Positions 25,748-34,689 are shown, counted from the stretch's first letter. The stretch: 64,000 nucleotides of DNA from SPCO01 sp964579825 (GCA_964579825.1 CAZOHT010000018.1:1-64000); one strand, 5' to 3'. The notes: a model not told the origin generated them from the sequence alone. Translations and numbers: made by a program.

Positions 25748-28700
25748 ATGGCCGGACGAGTCAGCAGCCCGGTCTTCGTCGGACGACAGACCGAGCTCGA
25801 CGCTGCGCTGGATGCCCTCGATCGGGCCGCCGCGGGCCAGCCGGTCCACCTGCTCGTCGCGGGCGAGGCGGGCGTCGGCAAGACACGGTTCGCGGCGGAG
25901 GTCGCCCGCGAGGCGACGGCGCGCGGATTCCGCGTGCTGCGAGGTGAGTGCGTCAACCTGGGTGGCACCAGCCTCCCCTACGGACCGTTCGTCGAGATCC
26001 TGCGCAGCATCCACGCCGATTCGGACGAGGCCGGGATCGGCGTCCTGACCGGTCCTTCCCGGGCGGACCTCGCCCGGCTCGTGCCGAGCTTCGGGTCCGA
26101 CGCCACGGAGTCGCTGGCCCAGTCCGAGTGGGTCCAGTCACGCCTCTTCGAGGGACTCTTGGGTCTGTTCGGCCGCCTCGCGGAGCGGACGCCGACGCTG
26201 GTCGTCGTCGAGGACCTGCACTGGTCGGACCCGGCGACCCGGGAGGCGATCAGCTTCCTCATCCGATCCCTCCACGACGTCCCGATCGTCATGCTCGCGA
26301 CGTACCGCTCGGACGAACTGCATCGACGGCACCCGCTCCTGCCCTGGCTGGCCGACCTCGAGCGCGATGGCCGGGTCGAGCGGGTGACCCTCACCCGTCT
26401 CGATCGCGAGCGGCTCGGGACGCTCATCGCCGCCATCCTGGGCTCGACGCCGCCCGATCGCCTCGTCAGCGAGGTCTTCGACCGCTCGGACGGGAACCCG
26501 TTCTTCGCCGAGGAACTGCTCGCCGCCAGCCGGACCGGGTCCGGGTCGCCGCGCCTCCCGCCGACCCTCAAGGAGATCCTCCTCGCCCATCTCGCCACGG
26601 TGGAGGGCCCGGCGGCCACCGTGCTCGGCGCCGCCGCGGTCGTCGGACGCCGGGTGAGCCACGAGCTGCTGTTCCAGGTCGTCGACCTGCCCGAGGACCG
26701 CGTGCACGACGGCCTGCGCGCGGCCATCGGCGGGAACCTGCTGGTCGTCGAGTCCGATGCCGAAGCCGAGCGCTACGCGTTCCGGCACGCCCTGGTCCAG
26801 GAGGCGGTGTACGAGGAGCTGCTGCCCGGGGAGCGGCGGACGCTCCACCGGGCGATCGCCGAGGCCCTCGCCGCGGGGCCGGCCGGGCCCGGCGCGACGG
26901 AAGCCGGCCACTGGGCCGAACTCGCCCACCACTGGGCGGCCGCGCGCGAGGATCGCCGTGCCTTCGAGGCGTCCGTGCGCGCGGGCGAGGCGGCGATCCG
27001 GTCATTCGCATTCGATGCCGGGCTCCAGGACTGGGAGCGGGCCCTGGATCTCTGGGACGGGATCGAGGACGCGGCCGGCCTGGCCGGCAGGGATCGGGTG
27101 GAGCTGCTGCGGCAGGCCGGACTCGCGGCCTACCTGGCCGCCGACTACCGCCGTGCCGTCACCCATCGCCGTGCGGCGGTCGCGGCCGTGGACCGGTCGA
27201 GCGAGCCGCTTCGGGCGGGGCTGCTCCTCGAGGAACTCGGACGCGCCCTGTTCGTGCTCGGGGACTCGGCCGCCTCGCTGGAGATCTACCGCGAGGCCGC
27301 CGCGGTGATCCCGGCCGACCCGCCCACCGCGGAACGGGCGCGGGTCGTCTCCGGCCTCGGCCAGATCACGATGCTGCTCGCCCGTTACGACGAGTCGCGC
27401 GCGCTGTGCGAGGAGGCCGTCGGCATCGCGCGCTCCGTCGGCGCTCGACAGGCGGAGGGCCACGCGATGGGTACGCTCGGGCTCGATCTCGCCGTCCTCG
27501 GCGACCCGGCGGGCGTGGGGATGATCGAGGCCGCCATCGACATCGCCCGCGAGGTCCGCAACGCGGACGACATCGGACGCGGGTACGTCAACCTGGCCGA
27601 GGCCTGCAACCTGATCGGCGACACCCGACGCGCGGCCGAGGTGACCCGCGAAGGCCTCCGGGTCGCCGACGAGACCGGCATCGCGTCGTCGTACGGCCAC
27701 TTCATCCGTGCCGGCGGCATCGCGTTCGACTACCTGCTCGGTCGCTGGGACGAGGCGCGCCGAGCCCTCGACGCGGCGGTCGCGCGGACGCCGGCCGGGC
27801 CCAATCCGGTGGCCTATCGCCTCGCGAACAGCCTGCCGTTCCTCGTCGGCAGCGGGGCCTTCGACGAGGCCGACGCGGGGCTGCCGATCGGGCTCGACCT
27901 CATCCGCGACGTCCTCGGCGCGCAGTTCTCGGGACCGATCCATGGCGCCGCCGCGGAGCGCGAACTGTGGCGCCACGATCCGGTGGCGGCGCTCGAGTAC
28001 ATCGAGCGCGGATTGGAGCAGCTCCAGGTCACCCATGACTGGTTCGAGACCGCCCGACTGTGCCGCATCGGGGTCTGGGCGGTCGCCGATCTGGCCGAGA
28101 GCGCCGGGCCGATCCGGGACGCGGGCGTGCTCGAGCGAACGACGACCTGGCTGGCCGTCCTGCGCGAGCGACTCGACGGAGCGGAGGCCGTCGGGACGAC
28201 GGCTGGACCCGGCCCCGGGGCATCGGCCGACCGGGCGAACTTCGAGGCAGAGGCGGCGCGGGCGACCGGTGCCTCGGACCCGACGGCCTGGCAGGTCGCC
28301 GCCGAGGGCTGGGATCGCTCGGACCGACCGTACTTCGCCGCGATCGCCCGCTGGCGAGAAGGTGAGGCGCTCCTGGCGTCGGGCGGCCGGACCGCGGCGG
28401 CGGCCGCCCTTCGGGTGGCGCATGCGGAGGCGGATCGGCTGGGTGCCCGCCCGTTGCGCGAGGCGATCGAGGCGCTCGCCCGTCGAGCCCGGATCTCGCT
28501 CGAGACCCTGGAGCCTGGAGCGGCGGAACCGCCACCCACCACGGAGATCGACCGGTTCGGGCTGACGCCGCGCGAGGCGGAGGTCCTCGAACTGCTGGCC
28601 GAGGGCCGGACGAACCGCCAGATCGCCGAGACCCTGTTCATCAGCGAGAGCACGGCCGGCGTCCACGTCTCGAACATCCTCGGCAAGCTGGGCGTGGCGA

Positions 28701-28750
28701 ACCGGGTCGAGGCCGCCGCGATCGCCTACAGGCTCGGCGTCGCGCGCTGA
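25748..28750 (+). CDS. Large LuxR-family ATPase regulator (AAA/STAND, TPR-like, HTH)
   Basis: The 1000 residues begin with an AAA/STAND ATPase with Walker A GEAGVGKT (39-46) and Walker B-like TLVVVEDLHWSD. A long helical TPR-like region follows (about 370-900), then a C-terminal LuxR helix-turn-helix (about 937-1000: LTPREAEVLELLAEGRTNRQIAETLFISESTAGVHVSNILGKLGV). This is the MalT-like or LAL architecture: ligand or ATP binding switches a helical sensor that controls promoter binding. ATG 25748 is preferred; GTG 25688 would add 20 residues. The regulon is unknown. Confidence 0.92.
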   Translation: MAGRVSSPVFVGRQTELDAALDALDRAAAGQPVHLLVAGEAGVGKTRFAAEVAREATARGFRVLRGECVNLGGTSLPYGPFVEILRSIHADSDEAGIGVLTGPSRADLARLVPSFGSDATESLAQSEWVQSRLFEGLLGLFGRLAERTPTLVVVEDLHWSDPATREAISFLIRSLHDVPIVMLATYRSDELHRRHPLLPWLADLERDGRVERVTLTRLDRERLGTLIAAILGSTPPDRLVSEVFDRSDGNPFFAEELLAASRTGSGSPRLPPTLKEILLAHLATVEGPAATVLGAAAVVGRRVSHELLFQVVDLPEDRVHDGLRAAIGGNLLVVESDAEAERYAFRHALVQEAVYEELLPGERRTLHRAIAEALAAGPAGPGATEAGHWAELAHHWAAAREDRRAFEASVRAGEAAIRSFAFDAGLQDWERALDLWDGIEDAAGLAGRDRVELLRQAGLAAYLAADYRRAVTHRRAAVAAVDRSSEPLRAGLLLEELGRALFVLGDSAASLEIYREAAAVIPADPPTAERARVVSGLGQITMLLARYDESRALCEEAVGIARSVGARQAEGHAMGTLGLDLAVLGDPAGVGMIEAAIDIAREVRNADDIGRGYVNLAEACNLIGDTRRAAEVTREGLRVADETGIASSYGHFIRAGGIAFDYLLGRWDEARRALDAAVARTPAGPNPVAYRLANSLPFLVGSGAFDEADAGLPIGLDLIRDVLGAQFSGPIHGAAAERELWRHDPVAALEYIERGLEQLQVTHDWFETARLCRIGVWAVADLAESAGPIRDAGVLERTTTWLAVLRERLDGAEAVGTTAGPGPGASADRANFEAEAARATGASDPTAWQVAAEGWDRSDRPYFAAIARWREGEALLASGGRTAAAAALRVAHAEADRLGARPLREAIEALARRARISLETLEPGAAEPPPTTEIDRFGLTPREAEVLELLAEGRTNRQIAETLFISESTAGVHVSNILGKLGVANRVEAAAIAYRLGVAR

Positions 28751-28831
28751 TCGAGGTGTCGGCCCAGGACCGATGGCGCCGGTCCGGTGGCCCCTGAGTC
28801 CCGTTGACCCGGCCTGTGGGCTCGGGGATGG

Positions 28832-29809
28832 TTGTCCGGCCCCAATCGAGGTCGAGACCGTGTCCCCGCGCCCCGTCTGACGATCGCCCCACTCACCGTC
28901 CTGCTGGCCCTGTGGCTGGTCGCCGCCTGCGCTCCGACCGCGGCCCCGCTCGCGGCCGAGCCGGAGCCGCGAGCGGCCGGCACGGTCAAGATCCACGACG
29001 GCAACTCCGAGTCCGATGGGAACGCCAATGACCCGAAGGTCTGCACGTTCCACATCCACTTCTTCCTCGGGAAGGACACGTCCGGGACGTGGCGGATCGA
29101 GACCCAACCGGGTAACGCCGTCGTCCTCGAGGGCGACTGGGACTCCGGCTCGGCCAGCGACGTTCGCGTCCCGCCCTATCCCGAAACGTTCTCGCTGCCG
29201 GATGGGCAGTACAAGCTCTACTGGGATCAGGCGGGCGCCTCCGGTGGCTCGAAGCAGAAGGTCTTCAAGGTCGCCTGCCCGAAACCGACCGCCACGCCGT
29301 CCGCGAAGCCGACGGCGACACCGACACCGACGGCTGCGCCGACCTTGAGCCCGACACCGACCGCAACGCCGACGCCGACGCCCGCCCCGACTGCCGCGCC
29401 GACCGAGGAACCGACGCCGACGTCCGTGCCGACGCCGGATCCCACCGCCGGACCAACGGCGACGGCGACACCCACCGCGACGCCCGCGCCGACGCCGACG
29501 CCCACCGCGACGCCCGCACCGTCCGCAACGCCGGAGCCGTCCCCGACGCCGGAGCCGTCCCCGACGCCGGACCCGTCCGGAGGCGTCGACCCCGAGGAGA
29601 CGGACCGACCTTCCGCCACGCCGGACGGATCGGCCGACCCCGCCCAGACGGACCGCCCCGGACCGCCCGGGACGGATACGGCCGCGACGACCACGGACGT
29701 GTCCGCAGTCCCTGGGACGCTCGGGACGCTGGTGCTGCTGGTCGTCGTGGCCATCGTCGGGTTCGCGCTCGGCTACCGGCGGACACGGAGGCGCCCGACC
29801 GGGCACTGA
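28832..29809 (+). CDS. Secreted Pro/Thr-rich lipoprotein with C-terminal anchor
   Basis: The 325-residue protein can start only at TTG 28832 with a plausible signal. The N-terminal hydrophobic stretch ends in a lipobox, LVAAC (about residue 33). A globular beta domain of about 100 residues carries two Cys (VCTFHIHFFLG and VACPKPT). About 130 residues of Thr-Pro-x repeats follow, then a C-terminal transmembrane helix with an Arg-rich tail (RRTRRRP). It is therefore lipidated at one end and membrane-tethered at the other, a likely cell-envelope stalk. The function is unknown. Confidence 0.7.
   Translation: MSGPNRGRDRVPAPRLTIAPLTVLLALWLVAACAPTAAPLAAEPEPRAAGTVKIHDGNSESDGNANDPKVCTFHIHFFLGKDTSGTWRIETQPGNAVVLEGDWDSGSASDVRVPPYPETFSLPDGQYKLYWDQAGASGGSKQKVFKVACPKPTATPSAKPTATPTPTAAPTLSPTPTATPTPTPAPTAAPTEEPTPTSVPTPDPTAGPTATATPTATPAPTPTPTATPAPSATPEPSPTPEPSPTPDPSGGVDPEETDRPSATPDGSADPAQTDRPGPPGTDTAATTTDVSAVPGTLGTLVLLVVVAIVGFALGYRRTRRRPTGH
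29283..29580 (+). repeat. Pro-Thr coding repeat tract
   Basis: The sequence is dominated by ACGCCGAC / ACGCCGGAGCCG-type units coding Thr-Pro repeats in the lipoprotein above. Near the end, an 18-base unit (ACGCCGGAGCCGTCCCCG) occurs twice in tandem. Such tracts expand and contract by slippage, so copy number may vary between strains. Confidence 0.6.
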
Positions 29810-29819
29810 CCGTCCTGCG

Positions 29820-29849
29820 AGCGGCGACACACCGTCGTCGGTCGCCGCT
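29820..29849. terminator. Hairpin after the Pro/Thr-rich lipoprotein gene
   Basis: A perfect 9-bp stem, AGCGGCGAC / GTCGCCGCT, encloses a 12-base loop 10 bases after the stop. There is no U-tract, so this is a possible intrinsic or Rho-independent-like terminator or transcript-end structure only. Confidence 0.35.
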
Positions 29850-29965
29850 GTCGGATGACGTTGGGACCGGGCGGACGGGTCCGCCGGCACTTGCCCGACC
29901 TCACCACCCGGACGGAGCATGACGATGGGGCCGGCGCGGGCCGGTCGCCGTCAGGAGGTCATGTC

Positions 29966-30898
29966 ATGAAACGGTTCGTCGGCATCGCCATCGCGATGCT
30001 CCTGTCCCTGCTCATCCTCGTCCCGGTCGCCCTCGCCGCGGACCCGACTCCACCCGGTGACCGGGTCATGATCGCGGTCAACGGCGACCTCGATGTTCCC
30101 GCCGGCCAGGAGGTCGGGACCGTGCTGGTCGTCAACGGGACGGCCACGATCGCCGGGACCGTCGAGAACGTCGTCGCCATCAACGGCGAGGCGATCCTGA
30201 CCGGTGCCACGGCCGAGACCGTCGTCGCCTTCGGCAGCAGCGTGTCCCTGGACGCGTCGACCGTCGTCACCGGCGACGTCCGCACGCTGGACTCGACCGT
30301 GGAACAGGCCGCCGGCGCCTCCGTCCAGGGCGAGGTCCGCGATCTCGCGCCAGACATGGTCACGCTGGGGCTGGTGCTCGCGCCGGCGATCCTGTTGTTC
30401 GCCATCGGGTTCGCCCTGGCCGCGATCGTCGCTGGGCTGGCCCTTGCCGGCGTGGCGTCGCGCCAGGTCCGCGAGACGGAGCGGCTGATCTCGCGTGAGC
30501 CGGGTCCGACGCTGGTCGCCGGGCTGCTGGGCCTGATCGTGCCACCGGTGGTCGCGATCCTGGCGATGATGACGATCGTCGGCGCCCCGCTGGGGTTCGG
30601 GATCCTGTTCGGCCTGTGGCCGCTGCTGGCGTTCCTCGGCTATCTCATCGCCGGCATCTGGATCGGCGACTGGGTCCTTGGCCGCCTGACTCCGAACGTG
30701 ACCCGCGAGCGGCCGTACCTCGCGTCCGTCATCGGCATCGTCCTGCTCCAGGTCCTGTCGATCCTGCCACTGGTGACAGCGATCGCCAGCCTGTTCGGCT
30801 TCGGGGCGGTCATCCTGGCCGCCTGGCGGTCGTTCCGCGGCGGGAGTCGGCAGGCCCAGCCGATGACCGGCCAGGCGCCGGCCCCGATGACGGTCTAG
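29966..30898 (+). CDS. Beta-helix (bactofilin-like) domain fused to multi-pass membrane domain
   Basis: The 310 residues have a signal helix (MKRFVGIAIAMLLSLLILV, about 1-20). A repetitive V-x-V-N-G-x-A-x-I-x-G region (about 30-120) follows, as in polymer-forming cytoskeletal right-handed beta helices, and then about four transmembrane helices (about 130-295). A strong ribosome binding site (CAGGAGG) precedes ATG 29966; the longer open frame upstream is not supported. It may be an envelope scaffold that polymerises at the membrane outer surface; that is inference from the fold pattern. Confidence 0.7.
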   Translation: MKRFVGIAIAMLLSLLILVPVALAADPTPPGDRVMIAVNGDLDVPAGQEVGTVLVVNGTATIAGTVENVVAINGEAILTGATAETVVAFGSSVSLDASTVVTGDVRTLDSTVEQAAGASVQGEVRDLAPDMVTLGLVLAPAILLFAIGFALAAIVAGLALAGVASRQVRETERLISREPGPTLVAGLLGLIVPPVVAILAMMTIVGAPLGFGILFGLWPLLAFLGYLIAGIWIGDWVLGRLTPNVTRERPYLASVIGIVLLQVLSILPLVTAIASLFGFGAVILAAWRSFRGGSRQAQPMTGQAPAPMTV

Positions 30899-30927
30899 CC
30901 GGGCGCCACGCGCAACGCACGTCACCC

Positions 30928-30958
30928 AGGCGGATCCGGATCCCAACCGGGTCCGCCT
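30928..30958. terminator. Probable bidirectional terminator
   Basis: A 12-bp stem (AGGCGGATCCGG / CCGGGTCCGCCT, one G-T wobble) around a 7-base loop lies between two convergent genes, 30 bases after the first stop and right before the second. It lacks a long U-run. Confidence 0.5.
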
Positions 30959-30962
30959 GTCG

Positions 30963-31460
30963 CTATCCCTCCCGGGTCGGCGACACGGGCAGGATGAAGA
31001 TCAGGGCGACATACACGACCGCGAGGATGCCGCCGGTGAAGATGGATCCGAGGATGAACCCCGTACGCACCCACGCGACGTCGATCTCCGCGTAGGCCGC
31101 CAGGCCGGTGCAGACGCCAGCGAACTCCTGGCCCTCGCGGATGCGCCGCAGTCGGCGCTTCTTCGGAGGGTGACCGGTCGTGTCCGGACCGGGATCGCGG
31201 CCGGTGTCGACCGCCCCGATCTCCTCGAGCACACCGTCGACATCGGCCGAGGTGATCACCCGATCGGTGTCGGCGACGATGGCCGCGAGCTTGTCGCCGA
31301 GCGAGCGCTCGAGGTCGTCCATGACCTCCGCGCGCTCCGGGTCATCCTGCAGGCGCGCACTGGATCGATCGAGGTAGCGCTCGAGGCGATCGTAGGCGTC
31401 CGGGTCGAGTCGGAACCGGTCGGGCCGTCCGCCCAGTCCGACGAGGATCGTCTTGTCCAC
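30963..31460 (-). CDS. PspC-domain membrane protein
   Basis: The 165 residues combine a hydrophilic, acidic N-terminal region (about 1-105) with a C-terminal PspC-type segment (RLRRIREGQEFAGVCTGLAAYAEIDVAWVRTGFILGSIFTGGILAVVYVALIFILP). The GVCTGLAAY and W-V-R pattern is the PspC signature. PspC-like proteins take part in envelope stress responses. It starts at a GTG just 6 bases after the PadR regulator's stop, so the two form an operon. Confidence 0.8.
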   Translation of the reverse strand: MDKTILVGLGGRPDRFRLDPDAYDRLERYLDRSSARLQDDPERAEVMDDLERSLGDKLAAIVADTDRVITSADVDGVLEEIGAVDTGRDPGPDTTGHPPKKRRLRRIREGQEFAGVCTGLAAYAEIDVAWVRTGFILGSIFTGGILAVVYVALIFILPVSPTREG

Positions 31461-31465
31461 GTGAT

Positions 31466-31786
31466 CTATCTCCCCAGGTCGTCGATGAGCTCGGTCAGGG
31501 ACGCCCAGTACGCGCGAAACTCGCCGAGGTGGTCCCGACCCGATGCGGTCAGTCGGTAGTACTTGCGCGGCGGACCAGCCGTCGACTCACGCCAGTCGTA
31601 GTCGAGCAGGCCCTCGCTCCGCATCCGGCTGAGGAGGGGGTAGAGCGTGCCTTCGCGGGTCGCGAAGTCGGTCTTGCCCAGTCGCTCCAGGATATCCGCC
31701 ACGTAGACATCGCCCGTCGAGACGATGTCGAGGATCAGGAACTCCAGGAGGCCCTTGCGAAGCGGCGCCAGCTTGGCTGGATCCAT
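31466..31786 (-). CDS. PadR-family transcriptional regulator
   Basis: The 106-residue winged-helix repressor matches the PadR N-terminal domain: LLEFLILDIVSTGDVYVADILERLG, then FATREGTLYPLLSRMRSEGLLDYDWRE and GPPRKYYRLTASG. This small PadR subgroup (PadR-s2) binds DNA as dimers. The start ATG lies 12 bases from a perfect inverted repeat, which suggests autoregulation. It is co-transcribed with the PspC-domain gene; such pairs commonly respond to membrane or antibiotic stress. Confidence 0.9.
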   Translation of the reverse strand: MDPAKLAPLRKGLLEFLILDIVSTGDVYVADILERLGKTDFATREGTLYPLLSRMRSEGLLDYDWRESTAGPPRKYYRLTASGRDHLGEFRAYWASLTELIDDLGR

Positions 31787-31797
31787 CGTTCTCCCTA

Positions 31798-31819
31798 CTA
31801 CCTTGTTAACGCAAGGTAG
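31798..31819. promoter_or_regulatory. Inverted-repeat operator of the PadR/PspC operon
   Basis: An exact 8-bp inverted repeat, CTACCTTG-N6-CAAGGTAG, spans the region just upstream of the PadR start. Palindromes of this TACCTTG form occur before PadR genes in Actinobacteria and Chloroflexota. It very likely is the autoregulatory operator and may overlap the promoter. Confidence 0.75.
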
Positions 31820-31870
31820 CAGTATCCAGCAAGCGAGTCAAGCGGCGACGGTTCGCCCGACCTACGGGGC

Positions 31871-32755
31871 TCAGGCCTCGGTCTGGAGGACCTGGCGCAA
31901 CGTGGCTGCGAAGCCGACCGGGTCGCCCGGCTGGCCGTACTCGTCACCGAGGAAGCCGCCGTGGCCGCTGGGGAACACGACCGGCGTCGTCCCGAGGCGC
32001 TCGGCCACGACGCCCGCGGCCCTGGCCGCCAGCTGTCCGTCCGACTCGACTCCGATGCCGACGACGATCCGCGTCGATGCGGCCCGGAGGGCATCGAAGT
32101 CGGGTTCGTAGTGCGTGCAGGTGACGATGTTCTGCCCGAGCAGCGCGTCCGTCCGCGTGCCGTCGTCCTCGGTCGGCAATCCGAACATGGCCGGGTCCGG
32201 CGCGGGCTGGCTCGCGAACGCCATGGTCATCTCGCCCTGGTGGCTCACCGCGAGGATGAACTGGGCCATCGCCGGCCCATGGCCGCTGCGCTCGTACGTG
32301 TCGTGGATCGCCTGGGTGACGGCCATGGCCGCGTCCCGATCGGGCAGGATCGAGGCGAGGGGCGGCTCGTGGGCGACGAGCGTCCGCACCTGCTCGGGGT
32401 GCGCAGCCACCAGGGCGAGCGCGTTCACCGCCCCGCCGCTGCTGGCGAACAGATCGACCGGCCCGAGGCCGACTTCGGCGATGAGGCGGTGCAGGTCGTC
32501 GGCGTGTTGCTCCGGGGTGGATGCGGTCGCCGGATCGGCCTTCACGCTCCGCTCGACACCGCGCGGGTCGTACGTCACCACGGTCCGGTCCGTGAAGTGG
32601 CTGGCGAGGGTCCCGAACCCGCCGGCGCCCATCGGCGACCCGATGAGCAGCATGGCCGGGACACCGGCGCCGCCGGTACCGGGTCGGACGTCGTAGGTCA
32701 GGACCGCCCCGGGCGCCTCGAAGGTGCCGGTGGTCGTCTCGGTCAGCGTCGTCAT
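31871..32755 (-). CDS. Alpha/beta hydrolase
   Basis: The 294 residues have the alpha/beta-hydrolase fold. An oxyanion-type segment MLLIGSPMGAGGFGTLA comes first, then VTYDPRGVERS, and the nucleophile elbow is VDLFASSGGAVNALALV. The G-x-S-x-G motif is replaced by ASSGG; nucleophile Ser is plausible. A late acidic residue and His are present as in GIGVESDG and PSGHGGF. It overlaps the SRPBCC gene by 4 bases, so it is the last gene of an ArsR-SRPBCC-hydrolase operon. The substrate is unknown. Confidence 0.82.
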   Translation of the reverse strand: MTTLTETTTGTFEAPGAVLTYDVRPGTGGAGVPAMLLIGSPMGAGGFGTLASHFTDRTVVTYDPRGVERSVKADPATASTPEQHADDLHRLIAEVGLGPVDLFASSGGAVNALALVAAHPEQVRTLVAHEPPLASILPDRDAAMAVTQAIHDTYERSGHGPAMAQFILAVSHQGEMTMAFASQPAPDPAMFGLPTEDDGTRTDALLGQNIVTCTHYEPDFDALRAASTRIVVGIGVESDGQLAARAAGVVAERLGTTPVVFPSGHGGFLGDEYGQPGDPVGFAATLRQVLQTEA

Positions 32756-33267
32756 CGGGTGCCTCCGGTCGCGATGGGGTCCTCCGCCAGGATCCCGTCG
32801 ATCTGCCCGACCGCGAGCGTGAGCCCGATCTCCATGCCCATGGCCAGGACCTGCTCCATGGCCTCCGCACTCGGGAACGTGCTCTCGATCGACATCCGCG
32901 TCCGGCCGCGGTCGATCGCCTCGATCGTGACGCGTCCCTCGTTGCGCGGGAAGTGCTGATCCGGCGTCCCGTCTTCGTGGGTGATGCCGTTGACGAAGAC
33001 CAGTCGGTGCGGCGGTTCGACCTCGACGATGTCCCACGATCCATGGGCCTCGTCCCCGGTGGGACCGGTCATGTGATAGGCCACGTGGCTTCCCGGGGCC
33101 AGCTCGTGCTGCGTGAACGTGGCCGGCCATGTCGGCGGACCCCACCAACGCTCGAGCTGGCGCGGGTCGGCCCACAGCTCCCAGACGCGTGCCGGCGACG
33201 CATCGAACTCGGCCGTCAGGGTCATCGTCAGGGTCGCCGAGTCCTTGTGGACGGCGGTCACGGTCAT
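32752..33267 (-). CDS. SRPBCC/AHSA1-family protein
   Basis: The 171 residues have the START/Bet v1-like fold: FDASPARVWELWADPRQLERWWGPPTWPATFTQHELAPG, then GSWDIVEVEPPHRLVFVNGI and the C-terminal helix. AHSA1-like proteins bind hydrophobic ligands. It lies 3' of an ArsR gene, a very common pairing in which ArsR represses the SRPBCC gene. It overlaps the regulator by 4 bases at its start and the hydrolase by 4 bases at its end. Confidence 0.9.
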   Translation of the reverse strand: MTVTAVHKDSATLTMTLTAEFDASPARVWELWADPRQLERWWGPPTWPATFTQHELAPGSHVAYHMTGPTGDEAHGSWDIVEVEPPHRLVFVNGITHEDGTPDQHFPRNEGRVTIEAIDRGRTRMSIESTFPSAEAMEQVLAMGMEIGLTLAVGQIDGILAEDPIATGGTR

Positions 33268-33599
33268 GCGTCGGTCTCCTTCGTCTCGGCGATCAGGTCG
33301 GCCATCCGGTCGATCCGCCCACGCCACAGGTCCTCGTAGCGATCGAGCAGGCGGCGCGCCACGCGAAGCCCGTCGAGGTCGGCGCGAACGACCTTGCGCC
33401 GCCCGCTCCGGTGCTTGGTGATGAGCCCGGCTCGCTCCAGGACGGCGACGTGCTTCTGGACCGCCGCGAAGCTCATCGGGTAGTGACCCGCGAGCTCCAC
33501 GATGCCCTCGTCGCCATCGATGGCCCGACGGACGATGTCGCGCCGCGTGGCATCTGCCAACGCAGCGAAGACGCGATCCATGTCCATGGTGTCGAGCAT
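33264..33599 (-). CDS. ArsR-family transcriptional regulator
   Basis: About 111 residues of winged helix: RVFAALADATRRDIVRRAID, then ELAGHYPMSFAAVQKHVAVLERAGLI and RSGRRKVVRADLDGL. This is the SRPBCC-associated ArsR subfamily and lacks metal-binding Cys. Start choice is uncertain: ATG 33599 lies 3 bases from the operator, implying a leaderless transcript; ATG 33587 is also possible. It is first in a three-gene operon. Confidence 0.88.
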   Translation of the reverse strand: MLDTMDMDRVFAALADATRRDIVRRAIDGDEGIVELAGHYPMSFAAVQKHVAVLERAGLITKHRSGRRKVVRADLDGLRVARRLLDRYEDLWRGRIDRMADLIAETKETDA

Positions 33600-33601
33600 G
33601 G

Positions 33602-33621
33602 ATACAACCATACGGTTGTAT
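33602..33621. promoter_or_regulatory. Perfect palindromic operator of the ArsR-SRPBCC operon
   Basis: ATACAACC-ATAC-GGTTGTAT is an exact 8-bp inverted repeat with a 4-base spacer, immediately upstream of the ArsR start. Sites of the form TACAACCATA..GGTTGTA are the usual operators of SRPBCC-linked ArsR repressors. It probably overlaps the promoter and controls all three genes. Confidence 0.8.
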
Positions 33622-33665
33622 ATCGGTCCCGTCAAGCAGGCGCGTGCCCGGAGCCACGGCCTTGG

Positions 33666-34595
33666 TCAGCCGGCGAACCGATGCGGGACCCGGCCCCGGA
33701 TCCCCGGCCGGGCCATGAACAGGCCGCCGGCAAGGGGCTGCTCCGCGAGATCCTTGTCAGACAGGCCACGCGAGGCGCACACGATGTATAGCGACGCCAG
33801 GTCGTCATCGCCGAACGTCGGCTTCGTGACCTGCGTCGCATCGACGGTGACGGTCCGGTCCAGCGTGCCGTCGGGCCGATAGTGCGCCACGATCGACGCC
33901 CGCCAGAGTCCCACCCAGATGCCGCCTTCTTCGTCGACCGTCAGACCGTCCGGGTCGCTCACGCTGGGGTCGAATGCGATCAACGGGGCTCGCTCCCCGA
34001 TCCGACTCGTCTCAGGGTCGAACGGGAACGTATCAACGCGGAAGGTCGCCGAATCGATGTAGTACATGGTCCGGCCGTCGGGGCTCCAGTCGATCCCGTT
34101 CGAGCAGGCCAGGTCATCGAAGACCTCGGTGAGGGTGCCGTCGGGCGAGAGGCGGAGCATGATGCCCTCGCCGGGGCGCTCGTCGTCCGCCATGGTGCCG
34201 ACCCAGAAGGACCCGGCAGGATCCGCCGCTCCATCGTTGCAGCGGTGCCCCGGGCCCAGGTCCACGGGGATCCGCCGTTCGATGGCCAGTCGATCAGTCC
34301 GACCGGAGATGACCGATGTCAGACTCGGCCCGTCGACGAAGGCGAAGCCTCGCTCATCGGCGACGACGAGCCCACCATCGCGTCGGATCACGAACGCTCC
34401 CGGTCGGGCATCCAGGGAGCAGGACCCGACGCGATCGGTCAGTGGGTCGAACCAGTGGAACCGGGCGAGGTCGATGTCCACCCACAGGACCCTGGCCAGG
34501 TCCGGATGCCACATGACCGCTTCACCGAGTTCACAGGCGGTGTCGGCGACCAGGCGGGCCCCGATGCTCCGACCAGCGTCCTGCTCCATCGTCAT
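33666..34595 (-). CDS. SMP-30/gluconolactonase-family protein
   Basis: The 309-residue six-bladed beta propeller of the SMP-30/regucalcin family hydrolyses sugar or other lactones with a metal ion. Visible ligand motifs are CELGEAVMWHP (Glu), RCNDGAADPAGSFWVGTM (Asn/Asp), SNGIDWSPDGRTMYYIDS (Asn) and SDPDGLTVDEEGGIWVGLW (Asp). ATG 34595 begins right before the family N-terminus; the open frame upstream is not needed. It lies just before the tRNA-Thr remnant at the island edge. Confidence 0.91.
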   Translation of the reverse strand: MTMEQDAGRSIGARLVADTACELGEAVMWHPDLARVLWVDIDLARFHWFDPLTDRVGSCSLDARPGAFVIRRDGGLVVADERGFAFVDGPSLTSVISGRTDRLAIERRIPVDLGPGHRCNDGAADPAGSFWVGTMADDERPGEGIMLRLSPDGTLTEVFDDLACSNGIDWSPDGRTMYYIDSATFRVDTFPFDPETSRIGERAPLIAFDPSVSDPDGLTVDEEGGIWVGLWRASIVAHYRPDGTLDRTVTVDATQVTKPTFGDDDLASLYIVCASRGLSDKDLAEQPLAGGLFMARPGIRGRVPHRFAG

Positions 34596-34689
34596 GGACC
34601 GTCCCTCGAGGTCGACGATCTCGAGACCGTCGTGTCTCGCGCAGCATCGCACGCGGTCTCTTGGAGGCTTCGCCTATGATTACGGGCGC

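Noticed and set aside
29283..29580. CRISPR-like or regulatory repeat array
   Set aside because: It is an in-frame Thr-Pro coding repeat inside the lipoprotein gene, with no constant repeat and unique spacer structure. No CRISPR array was seen in the window.
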